Assembly (NCBI RefSeq): GCF_000485595.1
Contig: NW_014577441.1
Span: forward strand, 230,570-263,279
DNA length: 32,710 nt
Source: Priapulus caudatus
Lineage: Eukaryota; Priapulida; Priapulimorpha; Priapulimorphida; Priapulidae
Direction of reading: 5' to 3'
The position numbers and the translations under genes are program-made. The notes under the pieces were generated by a model. It made no database searches. It saw only the letters and a list, made by a program, of their open reading frames with translations, and had not been told where the DNA came from. Shown here one piece after another: positions 9,735-18,575 of the stretch (position 1 is its first letter; each line of letters starts with the position of its first letter).

Positions 9735-10018
9735 GGCGTAATGTCGTGTAACGGTACCTACAATAGGCTGAGGCCACTGATATCAGAGACTGTGAAGTTC
9801 AAATGTGATTGTAACCTCGGTCCCTGCCGGCTGCCAGTGTCATTGTACGTCACCTAACGGTACCTACAATAGGCTGAGGTTACCGATATCAGAGACTGTG
9901 ACGTTCAAATGTGATTGTAACCCCGGTCCCTGCCGGCTGCCAGTGTCATTGTACGTCACCTAACGGTACCTACAATAGGCTGAGGTTACCGATATCACAG
10001 ACTGTGACGTTCAAGTAT
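9735..10018 (+). repeat. Minisatellite, about 2.7 units of 106 bp
   Basis: The core ACGGTACCTACAATAGGCTG starts at 9751, 9857 and 9963, an exact 106-bp period. Each unit continues with GATATCAGAGACTGTGA and a CCCTGCCGGCTGCCAGTG block. The same family, with a 92/93-bp period lacking about 14 bp of the GGTCCCTGCCGGCTGCC region, recurs at 29841-30572. Confidence 0.9.
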
Positions 10019-10159
10019 GAAGCTGACTGGTGAGTGAGGGTCTGACACAACATCTTATACTAGCGGGATACCCGGCGTTGCCCGGGGAAATCAGTGGCGT
10101 TACTCAGTTGGTGACCGCTTGGTTGAAAGGAAACTACCCCAAAAACTCGAACTATCTAT

Positions 10160-10470
10160 CTATCCATGCATCCATCCATGCATCCATCCATGCATCCATC
10201 CATCCATCTCATTCCATGCCATCCCATCCCATCCCATCGCACCGCATCCCATCCCATATCCCATATCCCATATCCCATCCCATCCCATTCCATCGCATGC
10301 TATCTCATCGCATCCCAGGCCATGCCATGTCATGCCATGCCATCCCATCCCATCGCATCCCATCGCATCGCATCGCATCCCATCCCATCCCATCCTATCC
10401 CATGCCATGCCATGCCATCCCATTCCATCCCATCCCATCCTATCGCATGCCATCCCATCCCATCCCAACA
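10160..10470 (+). repeat. CATCC pentanucleotide-type array
   Basis: Degenerate tandem CATCC, CATGC and CATCG, preceded by (CATC)n with ATGCATCC steps. It is the same array as in copy B in opposite orientation. Frames through it (Ile-Pro-Ser-His or Gly-Met-Gly-Trp repeats) are artefacts. Confidence 0.9.
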
Positions 10471-10752
10471 GTAAAAAATAATAAGAAATCAAAAGATAAA
10501 AGTCATTAAAATAAAAAAGTCAAAAATTATAAAGAATAAAATGAAATTATATAGAAAATATAACAATATTTGATATGTAACCTACATAGGCTTCCGTGAA
10601 GTGTTCCCGTCAGTTTGCGATATCATTATCATCTACCATAGTCTATTCTGGATTTTTACTAAACGTTTAAATGTGGTAAAAAAAATTTCAAATTAACGGT
10701 GAATGCGGCAGAAGTACATACTAAACAGTCCAAAAGGGAAGAAACAAAGCAT

Positions 10753-10825
10753 TTCCCGATGTGGGATTCCAACCCAGAATCAATGGTTTAGGAGTCAGAT
10801 GCTTTATCCATTCGGCTACTAGGAC
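10753..10825 (-). pseudogene. tRNA-Arg(CCU)-like pseudogene, copy A
   Basis: It has tRNA-like layout with A box TAGCCGAATGG and anticodon loop CTCCTAA (anticodon CCT). The B box reads GGTTGGAATCC, with one change from GGTTCGAATCC. The acceptor and anticodon stems pair poorly, so it is not a working tRNA. It sits inside the Helitron-like element. Confidence 0.7.
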
Positions 10826-11031
10826 GTTATGGTTATACACCATGGATTCACACGTACGAGATGTATAATGTTAATCTGTACGCCATCTATTGATGAATAT
10901 AATTTTTATAAATTTTTAACTTAAATGAAATTTTTTAGGTTAGCAGACATTGGAATAGAATCAAATAATCAAAAACAAATACAATGCGTTATAGATAATC
11001 AAAAATGAATGATTCACACAATACGCGCGTT

Positions 11032-11405
<374 letters not shown>

Positions 11406-11471
11406 GTTCGCGGTTAATCAAAAATGAATGATTCACAACAATACGGCTGTGGCCGCGCGTTCACGGACTAA

Positions 11472-11536
11472 TATCGCGCGCGCGCGCCGCGCGTGTGTGT
11501 GTGTGTGTGTGTGTCTGCTGTGTGTGTGTGTGTGTG

Positions 11537-11574
<38 letters not shown>

Positions 11575-11631
11575 TGGTGTGTGTGTGTGTGTGTGTGTGA
11601 TGTGTGCGTACGTGCGTGCGTGTGTGTGTGT

Positions 11632-11672
<41 letters not shown>

Positions 11673-11880
11673 TGTATGTGTGTGTGTGTGTTTGTGTGAT
11701 GTGTATGTGGTGTGTGTGGCGTGTGTGTGTGTGTGTGCGCGCGTGTGTTGTGGTGACAGCGTGTGCGTGCGTGATGGGTTTGTGTGTGTGTGTGGCTGTG
11801 TGGTGTGTGCCTGTCGTGTGTGTCGTGTTTGCGTGTGCGGTGGTGCGTGTGCGTGTTTGCGTGCATTGCGCAGTGTGCGT
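11472..11880 (+). repeat. (TG)n microsatellite block 2
   Basis: It opens with alternating CG (CGCGCGCGCGCC) and continues with interrupted GT runs. All long frames here are artefacts. Confidence 0.95.
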
Positions 11881-12284
11881 AGTGGCTTGTTAGTATCACA
11901 GCGATATAAGGTGCAGCAACTCACTTATTAGTCCACCAATTATCGACGCTGCGCCCGGGGCTTGCGGACCCGTCGTCCCCACTACTGCAGGGGCGCCCTG
12001 TAGGCATATTTTTTTCGCCCAAGCTCGCGAGAAATTTTGCGAAGCAATTTCCATACATTGCTCGGATGTTCTTTGACTTAGGCTCCATGCGCTTTGCCCG
12101 GTCTAGGTGAGAACTAACGGGGGATGTTAGTGCTTCATACGCTCATATCTGCGTCTTCTTTCGCTGGCTGACTGCTACCAATCATACCACTTCGCTATAT
12201 ATGTTGCTTCCAATCCTTTCGAATCACCAGAATCAGAAACTAACTATCAATCAGAAAAGCCTTTCGCAGAGGTGTATAAGTGTG

Positions 12285-12366
12285 TCGTGTGTCGTGTGTG
12301 TGTGTGTGTGTGTGTGCTGTGTGTGTGTTGTGTGTGTGTGTGTGGTGTGTGTGTGTGTGTTTTGTT
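12285..12366 (+). repeat. (TG)n microsatellite block 3
   Basis: A shorter GT run just inside the right inverted repeat of the TG-rich element. Confidence 0.9.
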
Positions 12367-12513
12367 CGTGTCGTATATATATAATATGTGCGTGTTCTTT
12401 TTGTCGTCGGCGTATTCATCACGCGCGTAATTGTGTGAATCATTCATTTTTGATTATCTATAACGCATTGTATTTGTTTTTGATTATTTGATTCTATTCC
12501 AATGTCTGCTGAC

Positions 12514-12545
12514 CTGATGAAGAGATGTAATCTCGAAAGCTTGTC
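12514..12545 (+). other. Hairpin framed by CTGATGA and GAAA (hammerhead-like core)
   Basis: CTGATGA (12514-12520), an unpaired A, a five-pair stem GAGAT/ATCTC with loop GTA, then GAAA (12535-12538) resemble the hammerhead core around stem II. I cannot form proper stems I and III with a UH cleavage site, so activity is not supported. It abuts the right inverted repeat and may be an element end. Confidence 0.35.
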
Positions 12546-12596
12546 AATTAAACTGTAAACACCCTTATTCTATACCTTGACTTTGTTTTTAAATAT

Positions 12597-12650
12597 ATAT
12601 CAGGAGTAGATAATAGGAAATTTCTATTCCCTATTATCTACTCCTGATAT
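12597..12650. repeat. Palindrome with perfect 21-bp arms
   Basis: ATATCAGGAGTAGATAATAGG at 12597-12617 pairs with 12630-12650 across a 12-base spacer. AT-rich flanks make cruciform extrusion plausible. Confidence 0.85.
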
Positions 12651-12659
12651 ACATATATA

Positions 12660-13060
12660 TAATATACATATATACATATGCATACACATATATATATATA
12701 TTATTATACATCGAGATTTATGCATCCAATTACTAATATGGTCTGCATATAGCTTGTAGAAATGATTGTATGTTGCTGAGATCGTATAACAACGTTGGTG
12801 ATTAAAGTTTCCGGTCTTCTATGTTCTGACTGGTCATCATAGCGCAGATTATGTACATTTTTACGACGTCAAGTTTCGAAAGTGTAATAGACTATTTTTT
12901 ACATTATATATTGTTCGTGTTTACTTTTTTGTATATTTTAATTGCTAGTTTGACTTATTTAAGGTAATTAACGGTATTTAATGGCCGAGGCTCCCTAAAT
13001 TCTTATATCGAATAATGCATTGCCGTACAGGTGAATATGCAGAATGCACATGTGCGTAAT
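12660..13060. other. AT-rich sequence without recognised features
   Basis: It contains (TA)n stretches and no gene-like frame. Confidence 0.5.
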
Positions 13061-13065
13061 AAGTG

Positions 13066-13265
13066 CGTGTACGTGCGTGCGTGCGTGCGTGCGTGCGTGT
13101 GTGTGTTTATATATTATTAGCGCTGGATACGTATACGCACCCTATAGTCACACGCACACACGCATCCACTAACCCACGCACTTCACACACAACCGACGCG
13201 CGCGAGCGCGCGCACACATCCACACATAGCTAACTATCTAGCTATCACTAACACGCGCGCGTGCG
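13066..13265 (+). repeat. GCGTG tract, then CA-rich tract with CG-alternating core
   Basis: (GCGT)n and (GT)n at 13066-13106 switch to CA-rich + strand sequence at 13149-13260 that encloses CGCGCGCGAGCGCGCGC (about 13197-13213). The alternating CG core is strongly Z-DNA prone. Confidence 0.8.
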
Positions 13266-13277
13266 TGTCACTCACAT

Positions 13278-13667
13278 AAATGCGGGTTCGCGCATGCGCA
13301 TTAATTCACGAAATAACTGGTATTCTAATTCAAACACGTATTTAAACTGGAACGGGGGTACCCGTGTGTAGACTTATGGGATAAAATTTTATTGCTATGG
13401 CTCTTGTACAAGATGGTACGACGCCCTATCTTGCAGGGTAACCCGGTCATAATGTTTATGGCAGCATTCTCTCAGATACATGTACGTGTATATATTCGCC
13501 GCAAAACTCGTCATTTTAACAGATACTGGGCATATGCAACTCAGGATATTGCCGCCTGCCACATTAGCAAATATTCTAGAATTTTATATTTGTTCCTCAG
13601 GCTAAAATGCGGGTTCGCGCACGCGCAGTAACTCACTAAATAACTGATATTTTGATTCAAAAACGTA
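13278..13667 (+). repeat. Dispersed repeat of about 325 bp, first copy with a partial next unit
   Basis: AAATGCGGGTTCGCGCATGC near 13280 recurs near 13603, giving a tandem period of about 325 bases. The inner part, 13339-13564 (TTTAAACTGGAACGGGGGTA to GCCACATT), is about 85% matched by 16925-17150. The AAAATTTTATTGCTATGGCT frame here is not supported as a gene. Confidence 0.75.
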
Positions 13668-13799
13668 TATGAGTGTTTCACGTGACGTCATAGATCAGGT
13701 CACGTACGTGTATTTGTTATGTGTCATGGTTGGCAGATGCGAAGCGCGCTGCTTGACTTTTACAGATGAATGACCACATGTTCTGATAGAAAGCGCTGT

Positions 13800-16700
13800 T
13801 TATTTACGTGCAGCGCGTACACCGTGCGTGCCTGCGGTCGCGCTTGCGCTGTGCACGTACACGTGCGTGCACTGCGGTGGCGTGCTGTCGTGTGCGTACG
13901 TGCGTGGCGAGTCGTGCACGTACACGTTCGTACGTTCGTGTTGGCCGTAACACCGCCTGCGTGCGTGCGCTGCTGCACGTACACGTGCGTGCATGCGTGG
14001 ACGTGTGGCAGGTAGCACGTGTGTGCATGAGTGCGTTGGTCGCGTACGTGCGTGTGGCGTTAGGGTTACACGGTCGCGGTGCGTGCATGCATGTTGCAGC
14101 GTAGATGACGTGCGTGCGTGCGTGTGCACGCGTACACTTTGCGTGCATGCCATTGGCCGGCCACAACCCCGCCTGTGTATTGTAAAACGTGCAGTGTTGC
14201 GGTGCCGTGTCCGCAACCATGTGTGTAGCGTGCCTGTGCGTTGCGTGTGTGCGTGGCGTGCGGGGCTCGTGTTTGTGCGTGTGGCACGATATAACGTGCG
14301 TGCGTGGCTACAGTGCCGGGGGCATGTGGTGCGTCGGCGAGTAGCACGCGCGGTGGGCGGCGCCGGGCGTCGGTGCGGCCGGGCGCGCTGGCGGGTGGAG
14401 AGCGCGAGTACAGCCCGGTGCGGTGCGTAAGGTGCGTGCTGTACGCGCGTACGCACGGTTCGGGTCTCCCGGGTACGGTGCGCGAGCTGGCGACGTGCGT
14501 GCGGTGGCGACCGTGTAAGCGGGCTCGCGGGCCTCGGGGGCTCGCGCCGGTCGGGCGTGTGACACGGTCACGACGGTGGGGCGCGGTGGTGCGGCGCTGG
14601 GCGTGGCCGGCGCGGCGCGGGCGGGGGGCGCCGTGTTGAGTGCGGTGCGTGTTCACGTACACGTCGCGTGGGGGCCGGGGCGGGCGCGGGCCCGAGGCGG
14701 GCGCGCGCCGGCGCCGCGGGCGGCGGCTGCGCGGGCGCCGGCCGCGGGCGCGGGCCGCGGGGGGGCGCGGCGCGGCGGCGGCGGCGGCGGGGTCGCGCGG
14801 CGGGGCGGGGGGGCGCTGGCGGGCGGGCGGCGCGGGGGGCGCCGCGGCGGGGGGGCGGGGGGGCCGCGGCGCCGGGCGGCGGGGGCGCCGGCGCCTAGGG
14901 GCGCGGCGGCGGGGCGCGGGCGGCGGGCGGGGGCGCGGCGGCGGGGGCGCGGGGGCGGGGGGCGGCGCGGGGTCCGGTGCGTTGGCGGTGGGCGCGTGCG
15001 GCGGCGGGCCGGGGCGGGGCGGGGGGGCGCGGGGGGCGGGTCTGTGTGCCAGTACCAGCGTCGGCGGCGTGCCGAGCGTGCGTATGCCGCGCAGCAGTCA
15101 TACGGTGCGGCTCGGCGCGGATGAGGGTGGGTGCAGATGTCGTCGGCGCGGTGCACGTCACGCGACGTGCGGCGTGCCGGGTGCGTGGTCTGCCGGCGGT
15201 GGCTTGCTTAGCCGTCACACGTCGGGGCGGTGGTCGCCACGGGCTGAGCAAGCGGCTGTGCGCTGCGGAGTTCGGCGCGGCGCGTGGCGGGCGACTACGG
15301 TGCCGGGGTGCGGTTTGGGACCTGGACACGTGGGCCCGCGCGGTGCCGGCGCTACCTGCATCACTGCACGTACACATGGTGCATGGCGCTGCGTGCGTAG
15401 CGGGTGCACTTACACACTGCGTACCATGCGTGCGTGGGGCGTACGGTGCCGTGCGCTGTGCAGGTTACACGTGTGTGCATGTGCGGCGCGTGGCCGGTAC
15501 GGTGCGTAGCCGTTTGAAATGACCACGTGCCGACTCGCGTGGAGCGTACCCTGCATCTATGCACGTACATATGCGCGTGGCCTATGACGTTGCGTTGCGT
15601 GCGTCGCTCGTGTGCACGTACACGTCGCTGTGGCGTGCATGCAGTGCCGTGCCGTGCGTGCCGTTGCGTTGCGTGAGGCACGGTTACAGCGTCGCGTGCA
15701 TGCGCGAGTGCCGTCGTGAGTGCCACGTAACACGTGCGTGAATGGCGTGCGTGTTGGCACTACACGATGCCTGCAACGCGTGCTGTGCATGTGCACCGTA
15801 ACACGTGCGTGCGTGCGTGCGCTGCATGTGTACCTACACGGTGCGCAGGCATTGCGCTGCGTCCTGTGAACGATAACACGCTGCAGTTGCATCGGTGCCT
15901 CGCGGCTGCGTGTGCACGTACACGTGGCCCCTGTATTGCGTCGGAGTGTGCGCCCGGCTGCAGCAGTACACGTTCGTGGCGTGCGTGCGTGGTTGCGTGT
16001 GCACCTACACGTGCGTTGAGCGTGCGTGCGTGTGCACCGCTGCGTAGCATGAGTTGTTGTGGCTCGTGCAGAAACTCCCCGTAGGTGGCACGTACAAACC
16101 GCCCAGGCGTGGAGACTTGCCGCGCCGTGCGTCGCTCGTCGCGGCTGCGCTCCCATGGCCGTTGTGGCCACGTACACGTGCGGTGCGTTGTCGTGCGCGG
16201 CGTGTGGCACTGGTGCCACGTAGGTGTCCACGGTCGCGTGCGTCGTGCACTCGTAACGCAATGCGTGCGATGATGTGTAGCGTGGCGTCATGCACGTACA
16301 CGTGCGTGCGTGGGTGGTGTAGCGATACACGTGCGTGCTGCGGCGCGCAGGCCTGCGGCGTGTCCGACCGCCTGGCCTGTGAATCCCATCCTATTCATCC
16401 CGTCGTAAACACTCTCACACCATGCCCATGCGTGCATGCGTCTCGCTGGCTGTAGTGCACGTAAACGCTCGTGTTGCGCCGCGTGCGCATGACACGGTTC
16501 TTGCTGTGCGTGTGCACTGCGTACACGCTGCCGTTTTGTTTTTGCTGATGTGCTCGTTGAGTGCTCGGTCGCCGACGTGGGTGTTGCCAAGGTGCACACC
16601 GGTGCTGTGCAGCGCGCCGGGCCTCCGGGCGAATGTGTGAGGGTGCGGTGCGCTGCGCTGTCGCACCGGGGCTACCGTCCGCTGCATGCACAGTTCCGTG

Positions 16701-16830
16701 CCAACCCACGTAGACCCGCTGGCGCTGCCGTGCCGCCGTGCGTGCGTGCGTGCGTGCGTGCGTGCATGTGCACGTGCGTGCATGAGTGTGTGCGTGCGTG
16801 TGCACGTACACGTGCGTGCGTGCGTGTGCT
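13800..16830 (+). repeat. 3-kb degenerate CGTG-rich minisatellite
   Basis: Built from GTGCGTGCG-type steps with a recurring quasi-palindrome, CACGTACACGTG or a variant. Examples are near 13854, 13916, 13977, 14654, 15367, 15615, 15914, 16172, 16292 and 16804. CpG density is extreme throughout. Many frames of 100-290 codons run through both strands because stops are scarce. They are Arg/Ala/Gly/His-rich, overlap one another and match no family I recognise. Confidence 0.8.
14300..15060 (+). repeat. Near-pure G/C, G-rich core
   Basis: The + strand is dominated by GGCGG, GGGGGCG and GCGCGG, especially 14670-15030. Many G3+ runs with short spacers give strong G-quadruplex potential on the + strand. 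Such DNA is prone to collapse and assembly error. Confidence 0.85.
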
Positions 16831-16924
16831 TGTATCGAACAATATCACGCATTCTGCTTGCTGCCATCCGTTAAACTGCGCATGTGCGCATATGACGTCA
16901 ATGTTTATCAACATGAAACATCCC

Positions 16925-17150
16925 TATTTAAACTGGAGCGGGGGTACCCGTGTGTAGATTCATGGGATTAAAGACGACTGCTCTGGCTCTTGTAAAAGAT
17001 GGTACGCCACCCTATCTTGCAGGGTAGCCCGGACATAGTGTTTCTAGCAGAATTCTCTCTGATACAAGTACTACGTGAATATTCGCCGCAAAACTTGTCA
17101 TTGTAACAGATACTGGGCATATGCAACTCAGGATATGGCCGCTTGCCACA
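16925..17150 (+). repeat. Second copy of the 13339-13564 repeat
   Basis: It shares TTTAAACTGGAGCGGGGGTA, GATGGTACG(C)C, CCTATCTTGCAGGGTA and ATACTGGGCATATGCAACTC with the first copy. It stops at GCCACA, exactly where the Helitron-like copy B begins, whereas the first copy continues GCCACATTAGC. Confidence 0.8.
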
Positions 17151-17311
17151 TCTCTATATATATAAAGTTGTTCAGCCGAATTTGTGTGTTCGAGCATAAC
17201 TAGAGAACTCCGCAGCCTAGAGAAAAACTAAATATATTTTCAGAATCAGCACGTCTGGGAGGTGGTGATTAACATTATACATCACGTACGTGTGAATCCA
17301 TGGTGTATAAC

Positions 17312-17531
17312 GGGAAATGCTAATCCCCGGGCGTGGAGAGACAGTACCGCAACGTGGCAGCACTATAGTGTTAAGATTAGAGTTAGGATTAGGGTTAGGG
17401 TTAGGGTTAAGGGTAGGAATATAAGGCCATGTCTAGCACGGAAGTATGACTGTGGAATCTTTCTGTGGAAGATTTGGACTTTGAAGTCGCGAACTGAATT
17501 GTCCCTCGACGCCCGTGTAATAGCAACACCC
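17312..17531. mobile_element. Mutator-like MITE nested in Helitron-like copy B
   Basis: It interrupts sequence that is continuous in copy A. GGTGTATAA is duplicated on both sides (17302-17310 and 17532-17540), a 9-bp target duplication. Imperfect inverted repeats of about 32 bases match the start (GGGAAATGCTAATCCCCGGG) to the reverse complement of the end. The centre carries TTAGGG-like repeats. Long inverted repeats with a 9-bp duplication suggest a Mutator/MULE relative. Confidence 0.65.
17377..17413 (+). repeat. Degenerate TTAGGG-like repeats
   Basis: TTAGAG, TTAGGA, TTAGGG (3 copies) and TTAAGGG lie in the middle of the nested MITE. Confidence 0.8.
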
Positions 17532-17547
17532 GGTGTATAATCATAAC

Positions 17548-17620
17548 GGCCTAGTAGCCGAATGGATAAAGCATCGGTCTCCTAAACCATTGATTCTGGG
17601 TTCGAATCCCACCTCGGGAA
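17548..17620 (+). pseudogene. tRNA-Arg(CCU)-like pseudogene, copy B
   Basis: A perfect A box (TAGCCGAATGG, 17555-17565), anticodon loop CTCCTAA and a perfect B box (GGTTCGAATCC, 17599-17609) are present, so a pol III promoter could work. Only about four of seven acceptor pairs form and the anticodon stem is weak, so it is a degenerate tRNA or SINE head, not a tRNA gene. Confidence 0.7.
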
Positions 17621-17904
17621 ATGCTTTGTTTCTTTACTTTTGAACTGTTTAGTATGTACTTCTGCCGTATTCACCGTTAATTTTAATTTTTGTTTACCCC
17701 ATTTAAACGCTTATTAAAAATCTAGAATAAACTATGGTAGATGATAATGATAGCGCAAACTGACGGGAACACTTCACGGAAGCCTATGTAGGTTACATAT
17801 CAAATATTTCAATTTTATTTCAATTCAATCAATTTCATTTTATTATTTATAATTTTTGACTTTTTTATTTTAATGACATCTTTTGATTTCTTATTATTTT
17901 TTAC

Positions 17905-18262
17905 TGTTGCGATGGGATGGGATGGGATGGGATGGGATGGGATGGCATGCGATGGCATGCGATGGCATGCGATGGCATGCGATGGCATGGCATGGCATGG
18001 AATAGGATGGGATGGGATGGGATGGGATGGATGGGATGGGATGCGGTACGATGGGATGGGATGTAGGGTCTCTGTATACTCTGTATATAGGGACCCTAAT
18101 GGGATGGGATGGCATGGCCTGGGATGCGATGAGATGGCATGCGATGGGATGGGTTGGGATAGGATATGGGATGGGATGGGATGGGATGGGATGGGATGGG
18201 ATGGGATGCGGTGCGATGGGATGGAATGGGATGGCATGGAATGCCATGGATGAATGGATGCA
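17905..18262 (+). repeat. GGATG pentanucleotide array
   Basis: Degenerate (GGGAT)n, (GGCATGCGAT)n and related steps, interrupted at about 18065-18097 by a short hairpin-forming AGGGTC...GACCCT insert that copy A lacks. Confidence 0.9.
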
Positions 18263-18370
18263 TGGATAGATAGATAGTTCGAATTTTTGGGGTATTTTTC
18301 TTTCAACCAAGCGGTCACCAACTGAGTAACGCCACTGATTTCCCCGAGCAACGCGGGTATCCCGCTAGTA

Positions 18371-18550
18371 TCTATACTATAATTTGGCTAATCTTGTGTG
18401 TGTGTGTTTGTTTGTTCGCGCTTTTCGCCCTGATTTGTCACTCAATCGCGCTAACTGAAGATATATTCAGAATCACCACGTCTGGGAGATGGTTCTGGCT
18501 GAGAAAAAAATTAAAAAAAGTTTAAGTATTAAGTGTTAAGTCAAAAATTC
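18371..18550 (+). mobile_element. 5' end of a second Helitron-like element, cut by the gap
   Basis: TCTATACTATAATTTGG followed by a TTTGTTTGTTCGCG-type stretch is typical of Helitron 5' ends. It begins two bases after the CTAG of copy B. A later segment, CAGAATCACCACGTCTGGGA, matches the 5' part of copy B at about 17240. It runs into the Ns. Confidence 0.5.
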
Positions 18551-18575
18551 NNNNNNNNNNNNNNNNNNNNNNNNN
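18551..18575. other. Assembly gap (25 N)
   Basis: Exactly 25 unresolved bases, probably a placeholder of arbitrary size. Confidence 0.99.

Larger units (their letters stand above)
10060..10938 (-). mobile_element. Helitron-like element, copy A (5'-truncated)
   Basis: On the - strand the element ends with hairpin CCCGGGCAACGCCGGG, about 8 bases, then CTAG at 10063-10060 followed by T. This is the classic Helitron 3' end. Reading 5' to 3' it holds sequence shared with copy B, a tRNA-Arg-like segment (10825-10753), a shared body of about 190 bases, an AT-rich stretch, a degenerate GGATG array (about 10470-10200), and the shared end beginning near 10160. Its 5' part stops where the TIR element at about 10938 begins, so it is probably cut off there. 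No Rep/helicase is visible, so it is non-autonomous. Confidence 0.65.
17151..18368 (+). mobile_element. Helitron-like element, copy B (about 1.2 kb)
   Basis: The 5' end is A|TCTCTATATATATAA. The 3' end has CCCCGAGCAACGCGGG, then TATCCCG and CTAG (18365-18368) followed by T. TC...CTAG between A and T is the Helitron pattern. Inside, in order, are a 5' part, a nested MITE (17312-17531), a tRNA-Arg-like segment, a shared body, an AT-rich stretch, a GGATG array and the shared 3' end. It is homologous to copy A in opposite orientation. No Rep/helicase coding is visible. Confidence 0.65.

Noticed and set aside
10030-10509. Frames of 102-159 codons rich in Ile-Pro-Ser-His, or Gly-Met-Trp on the other strand, also at 17815-18351
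   Set aside because: Translation of the CATCC/GGATG array in all frames, with the two loci being copies of one mobile element.
10753-10825. Functional tRNA-Arg gene, also considered at 17548-17620
   Set aside because: Acceptor and anticodon stems pair poorly and both copies sit within a repeat. Called as tRNA-derived pseudogenes.
13760-16867. Many long frames, up to 289 codons at 14640-15509
   Set aside because: They arise because CpG-rich DNA has few stops. They overlap on both strands, consist of Arg/Ala/Gly/His runs and contain no domain I recognise.
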